Shown here: piece after piece, positions 16,456 through 25,400 of the stretch
Position numbering within the stretch: the first letter of the stretch is position 1
Layout of the letters: every line of letters starts with the position of its first letter
Source of the DNA: Clostridiales bacterium
GTDB taxonomy: Bacteria; Bacillota; Clostridia; Christensenellales; Aristaeellaceae
NCBI GenBank assembly: GCA_012513645.1
Contig: JAAZBU010000016.1
Span: 1 to 56,358, forward strand
Reading direction: 5' to 3'
Length of the DNA: 56,358 nt
The notes under the pieces: generated by a model
What the model saw: only the letters and a program-made list of their open reading frames with translations
What the model was told of the DNA's origin: nothing
The model's database searches: none
Made by a program: the position numbers and the translations under genes

Positions 16456-17106
16456 CTACCCTTGGTCAAACCGCCACACAGCGCCGGACAGCACAGGTTC
16501 GGCGCTGTGTATGTGGGCGGCAATGCCCATACCCAGTCGCTGCGCGTATTCACCGCTCAGGTCGCTGGGGTATTTTTTGCTGAACAGCACAGGGATGCCC
16601 GCCGCCGCCGCCTTGGCCAGTATCTCCAGCGAGATGCGGCCCGTGGCCCCCAGGGCGCAGCGCGCCATATCCCACCGCTGCCGGGCCGCGGCGCCAATGG
16701 CCTTGTCCGCCGCGTTGTGGCGGCCGATGTCCTCGCGATAGATGGCACCCTGCGGGCCAAACAGCCCGATGCGGTGGGTGCCGTAGTAGCTCTCCTCCCC
16801 CAGCAGCTGGTCCGCCCAGCCCTTCAGGGTAGATATCGGCACGCGCCAATCGCCCCCCAGCGGGTCCAGCCGGTTCAGCCGCTCGTCAATGTATGCCATC
16901 TGCCCGGGGCTGCCGGCGGTGCGCACCATGATGTGCCCCTCCAGCACGGCAAGCTCGGCGATATCTGTCGGGGCATCAATCACGCCCGCGCTGAGCAGGT
17001 GGCCCAGGGCCAGATCCTCCAGGCTGTCGGGCGTACACAAAAAGGGCGGCTGCCGCACGCCGTTGAGCGTCCAGCCGACCACCCGTTCAATCATCTCACT
17101 GTGCAT
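16456..17106 (-). CDS. fdhD: FdhD-family sulfurtransferase-like protein lacking the CxxC loop
   Basis: FdhD normally moves sulfur from IscS to the molybdenum cofactor of formate dehydrogenase. This 216-residue protein has the family core: TPDSLEDLALGHLLSAGVI at the N-terminus, EDIGRHNAADKAIG in the middle, and GRISLEILAKAAAAGIPVLFSK at the C-terminus. It is 40-60 residues shorter than typical FdhD. The usual CGxCG loop, expected between RTAGSPGQ and ISTLKGW, is absent; the only cysteines are near residues 24 and 145. It may keep cofactor-binding without sulfur transfer. No formate dehydrogenase is in the window, and the AOR operon next door is the likely client. Confidence 0.82.
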   Translation of the reverse strand: MHSEMIERVVGWTLNGVRQPPFLCTPDSLEDLALGHLLSAGVIDAPTDIAELAVLEGHIMVRTAGSPGQMAYIDERLNRLDPLGGDWRVPISTLKGWADQLLGEESYYGTHRIGLFGPQGAIYREDIGRHNAADKAIGAAARQRWDMARCALGATGRISLEILAKAAAAGIPVLFSKKYPSDLSGEYAQRLGMGIAAHIHSAEPVLSGAVWRFDQG

Positions 17107-17196
17107 GCTGTATGTCCCTTACCTGCCACTTTGCTGAACGAATGAGCGAAGGTGATCGTTTATCCCGTTTCTGCCTTGCCTCACCCAGCACTCCCC

Positions 17197-17820
17197 TCAC
17201 GGCCATTCACGGGCCTCTACCTCGCTGGCCTCCAGCAGGGAGCGGGCGTAGCCCTCCTTGATGTGCTGGCTGGAGTAGAAGGCCTTGGCGCCGTTGGAGG
17301 CCTGCACCACGCCGATGTCCTGATACTCGTCGTGCAGCTGCATGCGGGCAGCCGCGCCCTCCACCTCGTCCAGCGAGAAGCGGAAGGGATAGCCCATCAT
17401 CTTGGAAAACTCGGTGGGCCGGGGATACAGCTTGCAGTCGGAGCGGGTGACGGAGGCAATGGTCTTGAGGATGTCCTTGTCCTCCAGCAGGGCATCCAGT
17501 CGGGCATACTCCGCTGTCATGATGGAGGCATCGTAGTAGTACCTGTCCTTGGTGCCGCGGGTCATGGCGATGTGCTCAAGCGCCCCTTCGCCCCGGCCTG
17601 CATCCACCGCCGTCAGCAGCTCATCCAGCAGGGCGCGCTCCACCCCCTGGGGGGCATGCTGGCAGATCCACTTGCCGCTGCTCACCTTGTTGTGCGCCGT
17701 GCGGCTGTACAGCAGGTCAGCCAGCGCTGCCGCCGCAGCCTCGCGGGGCGACAACTGAACCTCGTCCTTCAGTGGGGCAGCTTCCTGCTGCGTGAGGTCC
17801 ATCTTTTCCTGTTCGTCCAT
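17197..17820 (-). CDS. YdhW-like protein of the AOR operon (function unknown)
   Basis: A 207-residue soluble, acidic protein without signal peptide or membrane helix. Conserved-looking segments are VSSGKWICQHAPQG, MTRGTKDRYYYDASIMTAEY, VTRSDCKLYPRPTEFSKM and YPFRFSLDEVEGAAARM. The call rests mainly on position: ferredoxin-like protein, AOR, then this gene is the order ydhY-ydhV-ydhW in E. coli. Direct homology was not tested. The ATG at 17820 follows AGGAGGG by six bases; the longer frame to 17895 crosses a terminator. The terminator between it and the AOR gene suggests lower expression. Confidence 0.55.
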   Translation of the reverse strand: MDEQEKMDLTQQEAAPLKDEVQLSPREAAAAALADLLYSRTAHNKVSSGKWICQHAPQGVERALLDELLTAVDAGRGEGALEHIAMTRGTKDRYYYDASIMTAEYARLDALLEDKDILKTIASVTRSDCKLYPRPTEFSKMMGYPFRFSLDEVEGAAARMQLHDEYQDIGVVQASNGAKAFYSSQHIKEGYARSLLEASEVEAREWP

Positions 17821-17880
17821 GGTCATCCCTCCTGGTGTATCTATTCGCCAAATCAGGTACATTTCCTGCTTTACACAGAG

Positions 17881-17915
17881 AAAAAGCCCGGCCAATCCGC
17901 AGCGGATGGCCGGGC
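17881..17915 (-). terminator. Terminator after the AOR gene
   Basis: A long GC-rich stem (17901-17915 with 17886-17900, one bulge) is followed by TTTTT on the minus strand, 14 bases past the AOR stop. It probably ends or attenuates transcription before the YdhW-like gene. Confidence 0.8.
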
Positions 17916-17928
17916 CGGTGTGCGATAC

Positions 17929-20019
17929 TTACAACAGGTTAGAGGCGGCCAGATCATCGGCCACATCGCCCAGGCCGAACTTCTCCAGTGTCTCGCGGGT
18001 GGGCGAGCCCTGCTCGTCCCAACCGAACTGCTGGTAGAACATGCCCAGCGCCAGCTGCCAGTCTTCCTTCTCCATCTTGACGGTGCCCTCGGTGAAGACC
18101 GGGACATCCGGCTCGGTGTTGTAGGCGTACTCGGGGATCACATCGTGCAGGTTGCGCATGTCGCGGCTGCCCACGGATTTGACCGTCATCGCCCGGTGCA
18201 GCTGGATGACGCGCTCGGCGGCAAAGTCCAGCTCCTCCTCGGTCCACTCGGTGCCAGTTACGGCGCTCATCAGCTTGGCCTCGGCGCTCAGGTCGCCCTT
18301 GTAGCCGCGCTCCTTGCGGGGGCTGAAGGTCATGGGCCACACCCAGTTGCACAGGGTGAAGCTGTCGTGCAGCACCTGGCGCACCACGCCAAACTTGGCA
18401 AAGCGGGCCTTGGCCTCGTTCATGCGGGTGTAGTTGCGGGGCTTGTCCAGGCAGCCCTCGCCAAAGTGCTCCTCCACGATGTTGCGCTGAATCTCGTAGG
18501 GCAGGCCGGAGCCGGTGATGTTGACGATGGTATGGCACATGCCGTCGCGGTTGTAGATGATGTTGGTCAGCATGCCGACCTGCGCCGCGCACTCGTTGCC
18601 GTGGTGGCGCTTGGCGCCGATCAGGCCCCACAGCGTCATGGCGGAGCTGTTGAGGTAGTCGTCGCCCAGCAGGTCGTGGTACTGCTGATCCACATAGTAC
18701 GCGCCCTGCGCCAAGGTGGACAGGGGGTGCTTGCCATCGACCACGCGCTCCAGGATGTCCTTGATGAAGGTCATGTCGCCGGTATCGCGCTTGGTCCAGT
18801 CGATCTCGTTGTATTGCTCGGGCGTCATGATCTTTTCCATGAGGCCGTTGTTGATGAAGTAGTTGAGCGTGGCGTTGAGCTCGCCGTAGTTGTCCCACAG
18901 GCCGTAGTCGTCCGCCAGGATGGCGCTGTATACGCCCGCGGTCAGCTTGCCGTCGCCCTCGTCATGCACATCCTGATAGTTCTTCAGCAGGCCTACATAG
19001 GGGCGGTTGCCGATGCAGGTGTTGGCGTGGGTGGTGTTGGGGGTGACACCCTCCAGCATGGGTACGTTGACGCCGCCATAACAACGGATGGGGCAGGAGG
19101 TACAGCCCACCATCTTCACGGTGTACTTTTCGGCCACAGGGCCGTGGTCAAACACGGCCTTCTGCGTGCGGTAGCCCATCAGCGTGGGCTGCCCGGGCGC
19201 GGACTCGCCGGTGTCAATCGGGCCGCCCTCGGCAGCGCCCCAGGTAAGGCCGGGGTGCCCCGTCCAGCGGGTGGACTTGTTGGAGTACTGCGCCCAGCTC
19301 TGGGGCACGGTGGGCACCACGTGGTTGTTGTTGGCGCCCATCAGGTCACTCATGATGTAGTTGTTCAGCTCCATCAGGCGCTTGGGGTCGGCCACCTTGG
19401 TGGCCTTCTTGCCGTAGAGCACGATGGCCTTGAGCTTTTTGGCGCCAAACAGCTTGCCCAGCCCGCCGCCCGCGCTGTGGGCCACGCCGCTGATCACGCA
19501 GGAGAGGTTGAGCAGGTTTTCACCGGCCTTGCCGATGGACATCACGTTGACGCCCGCGCCGTGCTTTTCGCACAGGGCGGCCGTGGTCTCGGTGGTGGTT
19601 TTGCCCCAAAGGCCCGAGGCATCCTCCACCGACACTTCGTCGTCCACCACCTTGATGTACGCGGGGCCCGAGGCGACGCCTTCAATAATCATGGCGTCAA
19701 AGCCGCAGCCCTTGAGCATCACGGCGGTATCGCCGCCCACGTGAGCATCCACAATGGCGTTGTACTTTGTAAATGGCGACAGGAAGGCCAGCGTGGTGCG
19801 GCCGCTGCACGGCGCGTTGGTGCCGGTGTTGGGGCCGATCGCCATCACGATTTTGGATTCCGGCGCCGTAGGCTCGGTGCCGTTAGGCACCTCTTCATAG
19901 ATGATGCGGTTGGCCATGCCCTTGCCGCCGATATAGTCGAAATACTTTTCGCTGCTCTCCACCGCAGACTGCCCGGTGGTGAGGTTGACGCGAAGCAGTT
20001 TACCTGTCCATCCGTTCAT
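17929..20019 (-). CDS. Aldehyde:ferredoxin oxidoreductase family protein (YdhV-like, W or Mo)
   Basis: AOR enzymes oxidise aldehydes (or reduce acids) with a bis-pterin tungsten or molybdenum cofactor and one 4Fe-4S cluster. This 696-residue member starts MNGWTGKLLRVNLTTG, the canonical opening, with YIGGKGMANRIIYEE, the GPNTGT and CSGRTTLAFLSP blocks, and AHSAGGGLGKLFGAKKLKAI. The cluster ligands are C306, C309 and C313 (CTSCPIRC) and probably C557 (LCNW). GAGGAGGG precedes the ATG at 20019. The upstream Tat-type ferredoxin and downstream YdhW-like gene resemble the E. coli ydh operon, whose YdhV is a pterin enzyme of this family. Substrate cannot be predicted. Confidence 0.92.
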   Translation of the reverse strand: MNGWTGKLLRVNLTTGQSAVESSEKYFDYIGGKGMANRIIYEEVPNGTEPTAPESKIVMAIGPNTGTNAPCSGRTTLAFLSPFTKYNAIVDAHVGGDTAVMLKGCGFDAMIIEGVASGPAYIKVVDDEVSVEDASGLWGKTTTETTAALCEKHGAGVNVMSIGKAGENLLNLSCVISGVAHSAGGGLGKLFGAKKLKAIVLYGKKATKVADPKRLMELNNYIMSDLMGANNNHVVPTVPQSWAQYSNKSTRWTGHPGLTWGAAEGGPIDTGESAPGQPTLMGYRTQKAVFDHGPVAEKYTVKMVGCTSCPIRCYGGVNVPMLEGVTPNTTHANTCIGNRPYVGLLKNYQDVHDEGDGKLTAGVYSAILADDYGLWDNYGELNATLNYFINNGLMEKIMTPEQYNEIDWTKRDTGDMTFIKDILERVVDGKHPLSTLAQGAYYVDQQYHDLLGDDYLNSSAMTLWGLIGAKRHHGNECAAQVGMLTNIIYNRDGMCHTIVNITGSGLPYEIQRNIVEEHFGEGCLDKPRNYTRMNEAKARFAKFGVVRQVLHDSFTLCNWVWPMTFSPRKERGYKGDLSAEAKLMSAVTGTEWTEEELDFAAERVIQLHRAMTVKSVGSRDMRNLHDVIPEYAYNTEPDVPVFTEGTVKMEKEDWQLALGMFYQQFGWDEQGSPTRETLEKFGLGDVADDLAASNLL

Positions 20020-20068
20020 GGATTCACCCTCCTCAAGATAAATGGTCCGCTCGCTGTGCAGCGCGCAA

Positions 20069-20701
20069 TCACATCGCCGCCGCGATCTCATCCCACAGCA
20101 CAATCTTCAGCGCGCTGGTGGGGCAGCCCGCCACGCAGGCGCCGCAGGCAATGCACTTGGTGGATTTGCCGTTGTCCGGGTCAATCTTGGGCATGCCAAA
20201 GGGGCAGGCCGCTACGCAGGCCCCGCAGCCGATGCACTTGTCCTGATCAAGCAGGCGCACGCTGGTCAGCGGGTCGGGGTAGATGGCGCCCACAGGGCAG
20301 GCCAGCATGCAGGGCGCATTCTCGCACTGATGGCAGGTGGCCGGCTCCACGCTCCAGTTGCCGAAGAAGCCGGCAGCCGTCAGATAGTTTTCGCTCACCT
20401 TGGGGCCAAACTGGAAGTTGTCGCGCGCGTTGATGCGGGAGAGGTAGGGCTGGGCCTTGCCGTCGTTGGTCAGCGTGCAGTTGACCTCGCAGCGCTGACA
20501 GCCCGTGCATTTTGCCTTGTTCACCACCAGTACGTACTCCGAGTTCGGATACACCTTGACCTGGCCGCTCTCGGCCTGGGCCTGGGTGCAGTCGAACAGC
20601 TTGAGCAGGCTGCTGGACAGGGCAACGCCCGCCATCCCCTTGCCTGTCAGCTTCATAAACTCACGGCGTGTGTACTCGCGGTTCATGATTCCCTTTGACA
20701 T
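20069..20701 (-). CDS. Four-cluster ferredoxin-like electron transfer protein (YdhY-like)
   Basis: A 210-residue protein with four cysteine sets: CTGCQRCEVNC, CHQCENAPCMLACP, CIGCGACVAACP and CIACGACVAGCP, enough for four 4Fe-4S clusters as in DmsB/NrfC-type subunits. The N-terminus (EYTRREFMKLTGKGMAGVAL) is Tat-like, with twin arginines before a hydrophobic stretch. This suggests export or a membrane-side location, although the AOR partner itself shows no signal. The ATG at 20701 follows AAGGAGG by seven bases. It is the first gene of the AOR operon and likely passes electrons to or from the AOR. Confidence 0.88.
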   Translation of the reverse strand: MSKGIMNREYTRREFMKLTGKGMAGVALSSSLLKLFDCTQAQAESGQVKVYPNSEYVLVVNKAKCTGCQRCEVNCTLTNDGKAQPYLSRINARDNFQFGPKVSENYLTAAGFFGNWSVEPATCHQCENAPCMLACPVGAIYPDPLTSVRLLDQDKCIGCGACVAACPFGMPKIDPDNGKSTKCIACGACVAGCPTSALKIVLWDEIAAAM

Positions 20702-20749
20702 GTGCGTTCCTCCTTACGACCTTTGTGTGGGTTGAACGTGGATACCAAA

Positions 20750-20870
20750 CAAAAAAGACATGGATAAAAGCATCCACATCCCCTTCGCAAACATGGCAGG
20801 CAGGATGATCGCTCGTCCTACCCAGTGGTCAGGCCACCCACGGGGGCTGGCAAGACTTGGAGATTGTTAC
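20750..20870 (-). ncRNA. Structured leader RNA with terminator, upstream of the AOR operon (unassigned)
   Basis: The 169-nt leader between the predicted transcription start (about 20870) and the ferredoxin gene can form several elements. These are a GUGG/CCAC hairpin, a 7-bp hairpin GGUAGGA/UCCUGCC, a possible closing CCCC/GGGG pairing, and then a terminator (9-bp stem 20757-20765 with 20772-20780, followed by TTTTTT at 20751-20756). It does not resemble the Moco RNA at 15714-15825 or a T-box. It looks like a riboswitch or attenuator, but the ligand is unknown. Confidence 0.5.
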
Positions 20871-20876
20871 AAATGT

Positions 20877-20905
20877 ATTTTAATGCATGTTCGCCCCAAA
20901 ATCAA
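20877..20905 (-). promoter_or_regulatory. Promoter of the AOR operon
   Basis: TTGATT (20900-20905), 17-base spacer and TAAAAT (20877-20882) on the minus strand. The next 170 nt form an untranslated leader. Confidence 0.65.
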
Positions 20906-20934
20906 GTGGGTAATATAACAATTTTGAATATTTT

Positions 20935-21855
20935 TTATCTCATCTCCCCCGCGCCAAAAACGCCGGTCCCGTCAAAGGGCGGCGTGTAGGCACTGTCGGC
21001 GGACTGGGCATCCTGCAGGTAGCCGGTCAGCCCCAAGGCCAGGGCGGCGTCCAGCACGCGGCGGTACTCGGCATCCGTCACCCGGCGATCAAGGCCCGGC
21101 ACCGTGCACTGGGGGATGGGCGTGTACTGGCGCATCAGGCTGATGGGGGTGCCGGGCGGCAGCTCATCGGCGATGAAGCGCAGCACCTGGATGCTGTCGG
21201 TCGCGCAGCCGGGGATGACCAGGTGGCGCACCAGCGTGCCGCGGGTCATGATGCCCTGCGCATCGTATTGCGGCGGGCCGCTCAGGGCGCACATCTGCCT
21301 GACGGCCGTGGAGGCCGCCTCAAAGTAGTCGCTTCGCCCCAGCAACAGCCGGGAAATCCTCGGGCTGTGGTTTTTGATATCGGGCAGCCACACATCCACC
21401 ACATCCGCCAGCGCGCGCACCACTTCCACCCGTTCAAACCCGCCACAGTTATAAACAATGGGGACTTTGGGCCGGTAAAGGGACAGCGCCTCCAGGACGG
21501 CGGGCAAAAAATGCGTGGCCGTGATCAGCGACAGGCTGTGCACGCCGATATCCTCCAGCCGGCGGAACATATCGGCCAGCTGCCGGGCGCTGACGCGCTG
21601 CCCCTGCCCCTCATGGCTGATGCCCCAGTTCTGGCAATAGCAGCACTGCAGGGTGCACCCGCTGAAAAACACCGCACCCGTGCCCCGGCTGCCGCTGATG
21701 CAGGGCTCCTCCCACAGGTGGGGCGCGGCGCGGGCCACCACGGCATCCGTGCCCATGGCGCAAAAGCCGCTGCCTGTGTCCGGCGTGCGCAATACGGCGC
21801 ACTCTCTGGGGCACAGCGCGCAGGGGGCATGGCGGTCAAACAGGCTGTCGTTCAT
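20935..21855 (-). CDS. PflX-like radical SAM protein
   Basis: Radical SAM enzyme of the PflX / COG1313 type, 306 residues. N-terminal CALCPRECAVLR plus GFCAMGTDAVVARAAPHLWEEP precede the radical SAM motif FFSGCTLQCCYCQNWGIS (CxxxCxxC). The C-terminal half has IVYNCGGFE, LPDIKNHSP, and VRHLVIPGCATDS. Proteins of this group are annotated as pyruvate formate-lyase activating-like, but their substrate is not established, and no pfl gene is near. The ATG at 21855 follows GGAGCACGC; the in-frame extension to 22113 overlaps the upstream gene. It ends just before the AOR operon promoter. Confidence 0.85.
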   Translation of the reverse strand: MNDSLFDRHAPCALCPRECAVLRTPDTGSGFCAMGTDAVVARAAPHLWEEPCISGSRGTGAVFFSGCTLQCCYCQNWGISHEGQGQRVSARQLADMFRRLEDIGVHSLSLITATHFLPAVLEALSLYRPKVPIVYNCGGFERVEVVRALADVVDVWLPDIKNHSPRISRLLLGRSDYFEAASTAVRQMCALSGPPQYDAQGIMTRGTLVRHLVIPGCATDSIQVLRFIADELPPGTPISLMRQYTPIPQCTVPGLDRRVTDAEYRRVLDAALALGLTGYLQDAQSADSAYTPPFDGTGVFGAGEMR

Positions 21856-21882
21856 GCGTGCTCCATGTTTTCCTGATGCAAA

Positions 21883-21911
21883 GCGCCCCGCAAGCAGAGC
21901 GTGCGGGACGC
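21883..21911 (-). terminator. Terminator hairpin after the small P-loop gene
   Basis: A 10-bp stem (21902-21911 with 21883-21892, one GU pair) is followed by TTTGC on the minus strand. It lies about 90 bases after the P-loop gene and 28 before the PflX-like start. Confidence 0.5.
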
Positions 21912-21998
21912 GGGATAGCCAGTCAATCCTGGCATGTAAATGGGCAGGGCACCTGCTCCATGACATGCCGCATGGCCAAAGAGTGTACAAGAAAGAAA

Positions 21999-22409
21999 TC
22001 AGATAAAATGCTTTTGAATGTAGTCGGGCGCCTCCGAGTCGTCGCAGCTGACGCTGAGCACGAAGGTGATGTCGTTCTTTTCCGCAAGCTCGGTCAGCCG
22101 CTGGAAGAACCACTCGGTCTCATTGGGCGCTACGTTGACGAGCTTTAAAAAGGCGTCGATCACCACGTAGCTGATATCAAAATTCTGCGAGGCCATGCCG
22201 CACAGGAATCCGTAAAACATCTCCGGGCTGCTCATCCCATACTCGCCCGCGTTGACAAAGCGGACGGGCTGCTGGACATCGAACATGTAGCGGTTGTCAT
22301 CGTCAATAAACACAACAATGCCGTTTTGTTCCTTGACGGCATTGTTCGCCATGTCGATGATGCGCTTGGTTTTGCCGGAGCCTTTTTTACCGTGTACGAC
22401 TTGAATCAT
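21999..22409 (-). CDS. Small P-loop ATP-binding protein, function unknown
   Basis: A 136-residue protein with Walker A GKKGSGKT at residues 8-15 and a Walker B-like strand YVVIDAF near residue 85, followed by LSVSCDDSE. Short stand-alone P-loop proteins like this occur in Clostridia and are often labelled PilT-like without evidence. Start ATG at 22409, seven bases after AAGGGGGG. Its base composition is lower in GC than its neighbours. It is 67 bp downstream of addB but no partner for a nuclease function can be read from it. Confidence 0.7.
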   Translation of the reverse strand: MIQVVHGKKGSGKTKRIIDMANNAVKEQNGIVVFIDDDNRYMFDVQQPVRFVNAGEYGMSSPEMFYGFLCGMASQNFDISYVVIDAFLKLVNVAPNETEWFFQRLTELAEKNDITFVLSVSCDDSEAPDYIQKHFI

Positions 22410-22476
22410 GGCAAGTCCCCCCTTATTGTGTGTTCAGTACGGTTATTATACAACATATTGGGTTCAAATACCAGCC

Positions 22477-25400
22477 CTATTTTGCTGTCAGGCGGTCGAG
22501 CAACTCCTCCAGCGTCATGCGCGGGACGCGGCGGCTGCGCGGGCGATCCTGCCAGTCCATGCGGCAGATGCCCTGGTAGCGGCAGTAGTCGCAGGCCTTG
22601 GTATTATCGGCGTAGACGGCGGGTTCGCGGATGATTTCCCCCGCCTGGATGCGCCCGGCAAACTCCTGTGCCCGGCCCCGGGCGTGGGCGGCCAGCGCGC
22701 GCATCTCCTCCTCGCTGAGCAACGGCTTGCCCTTGGAAGGGCTGCCGTCCTTGTTGAACAGCTGCCCCAGCGTGGCACCCTGGCCGCCATCCATCAGGGT
22801 AACCACCTGCAGGTCCTTGAGCGCGATGCCGCTGAGCCGCAGCGCCTTGAGCACCTCGGCCTGCGCCTGCTGGGGGTCGTCGGTATCGGCCAGGGGGTCA
22901 TCCAGCCGCTGGTAGAAGGCCCCGGCCGGCACCGCGCCGGGCGCCGCGTTAAGCGCCGCCTGCAGGTAGATCAGCAGCTGCATCTGCGCGCCGGTAAACA
23001 GCTTTTCATACATCAGCCGCGCGCCGCCCGACTTATAGTCCACCACGCGCAGGTAGTCCCCCTCCGGCCCGGTGTAGCGGTCCAGTCGGTCGATCACGCC
23101 GTGCAGCTCCACCAGCGTGCCATCGGGCATTTGCAGCAGGATGGGCGGCAGTTGTCCGCCCTGACCGAAGCGCAGCTCGGCCCCGCCGGGGCGGAATTGG
23201 CTGGCCTGCGCGCCCTGGGTCATGGTCCAGGCCATGCGGCGGGCCACCTGCACGTATCCCTGGGATACCTTGCGCAGCCGCGCGGTATCGTAGAAGGGCT
23301 TATCCTCCCACCGGCTGGTGATGGGCGCCACCGCCTCGTCCATCAGCGTTTCCGCGGCCCCGCGCTCCATCTGCGGCCAGGCCGGGTGCTGCGCCGCCAG
23401 GCGGGTAAACCGCTCCATGGCCTCGTGGTAAAAGCTGCCGGTGTCCACCGGCTCCACCTGCCACTCCTCGCGCTGCCTGGGCCGCAGGCCATGCGCCACA
23501 AAGTGCTGAAAGGGGCAGGCGGCAAACTGCTCCAGCCGGGATACCGAGGCGCTGCGGGCGTCAAACAGGCCGCCCTCACCCTGAGGGCCGATGCCCGCCT
23601 GCGGCGGGATGCCGTTGGCGCTGGCCGCCAGCGCCGCTGCCTGCCCCCGCCAATGTTCATCGGCGCTCATCCAGTCCCATGCCTCGGCCCACAGCGGGTC
23701 CAGCGCCCCATCGCGCAGGCGGTAAGCCAATGCCTCCAGCGCCGGGCCGGGGGCCAGGGGCATGGCCGCGGGATCGCCAGCGCGGCCGGCCAGCGCGCCC
23801 CCTTCCTCCACCAACAGGGGAAACAGCCGCGACAGCGCGCGCAGCTGGGGCAGCGGGTGCATCACACCGCCCTCCTCGTTGGCCAGGGCATAACTCAGGT
23901 ACAGGGCCTCCCGCGGGGCGGACAGTGCCTTGAGCAGGTCCAGCGCCGCCAGCTGCTCGCGGCTGCGGCCATCCAGGCCGAAGTGTGCGCCGTACAGCTG
24001 CTCGGCCGCCACGGTCTCCTGCGGGGTGAGCAGCTTGTCATCCGGGGCACTGAGCACGCCGTCATTGAGGCCCAGCACCAGCACCACCCGCGGCCTGTGG
24101 GGCAGCAGGTTGCCCAGCTGTCCTACCTGCACATGGCCGCCATCGGGCGGCAGGCCGGCGATCTCCTGCTCCGCCAGGCCGGCCTGCAGCCAGTCGGCAA
24201 AGTGGGTGAGCGGAATGCGATCCTCATCCATCAGCGCGCCCATCTGCCCGAACACCTGGGCAATCATATCCCACACCTGGCGCAGCTGCGCCGCCTGCTT
24301 GTACAGGCCCTGCTGCATCAGGGCTTCCTCCAGCGCCTGTGCCTGCTGCCTGACGCCGATGGCCTCCAGATAGTGGAGCGCCGCGTCCAGCGATTGGGAA
24401 GCGGTGCGAGCATCCACCAGCGCCTGATGCAGCGCCTCCACCGGCCCGGTCAGCCGTTGGCGCAATGGCTCGGCCAGCGCGCGCTCCTCCTCGCTGCCGC
24501 GGGCAAAGGGGCTGAGCCAGCGGCGGTTTCGGATGCCGTATTGCAGGGCATAGCTCTCCAGCGCCCAGCCCTCCTCCCGCGTCAGGCCGGAAAACCCGCT
24601 CTTGATCAGGTCCAGCGCGTCCTGGGTGCGCCAGCCGTCGGCCGCGCAGCGCAGGGCCGCCAGCAGGCAGCGCACCATGCGGTGGGCGGTGAGGGGCAGC
24701 TTGTCCGCCACATAGCAGGGGATGCCCCAGCTGTCAAAGCCGGAGGCGATCAGCCCCTGGTACTGGGGCAGGCTGCCGCACAGCACCACGATGTCCTCGG
24801 GCGCGATGCCCCGGCGCAGGGCCAGCATGATCTGCCGGGCGGCGTGCTGCACCTCCTGATGGGGGGTGGGCGCGGCATACACCCGCAGCGCCTGGGGTAC
24901 ATCCGCATAGGCAGCCTCGGTGATGCCCAGCAGGTACCGCTCCAGGTGGCGGATCTCCCCCGGCGCGTCCAGCGGCTCCTCGGGCAGCCAGCGGAAGGCA
25001 TGGGGCAGTTCCCGCATTTTCAGGGTATCCATCAGCCGCAGGGAGCTGCGGCGCACCGGCTCAAAGGCGTCGCCATCCTCGGCCTGCGCCCTGTCGCTCA
25101 CCAGCGTGACCAGCAGATGATCGGCCTGGGCGCCGATGGCGGCCAGGGTAAGCACCATGTCCTCGGTCAATACGTCAAAGCCGTATACAAACACCCGGCT
25201 GTCCGCAAACATGCCGCCCCGCCCCAGGCGCGCCAGCATCTCCCGGTGGATGTCCTGCTGGTCGGCAAAGCGGCCGGCCATCAGCTCCTCGTAGGCGTCC
25301 AGAATATGCCCGGCATCAGCCAGCTTGCTGCCCAGGGGGCCATCCCCCGCCCCCTGCTGGGCGCCCAGCAGCTGTTCGGGCGTCAGCCCCACGGTCTTCA

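Noticed and set aside
17152-20433. A 1093-codon plus-strand open frame
   Set aside because: It is antisense to the AOR operon, rich in Ala/Gly/His/Gln/Val runs and lacks recognisable domains; a GC-driven shadow frame.
20750-20870. The AOR leader as a T-box, because of a GGGUGG segment
   Set aside because: The T-box antiterminator sequence continues NACCGCG, which is absent, and no specifier-loop architecture is visible.
22455-22490. A tRNA T-arm-like string (GGGTTCAAATACC)
   Set aside because: No matching acceptor, D or anticodon arms can be built around it, and it overlaps the end of addB.
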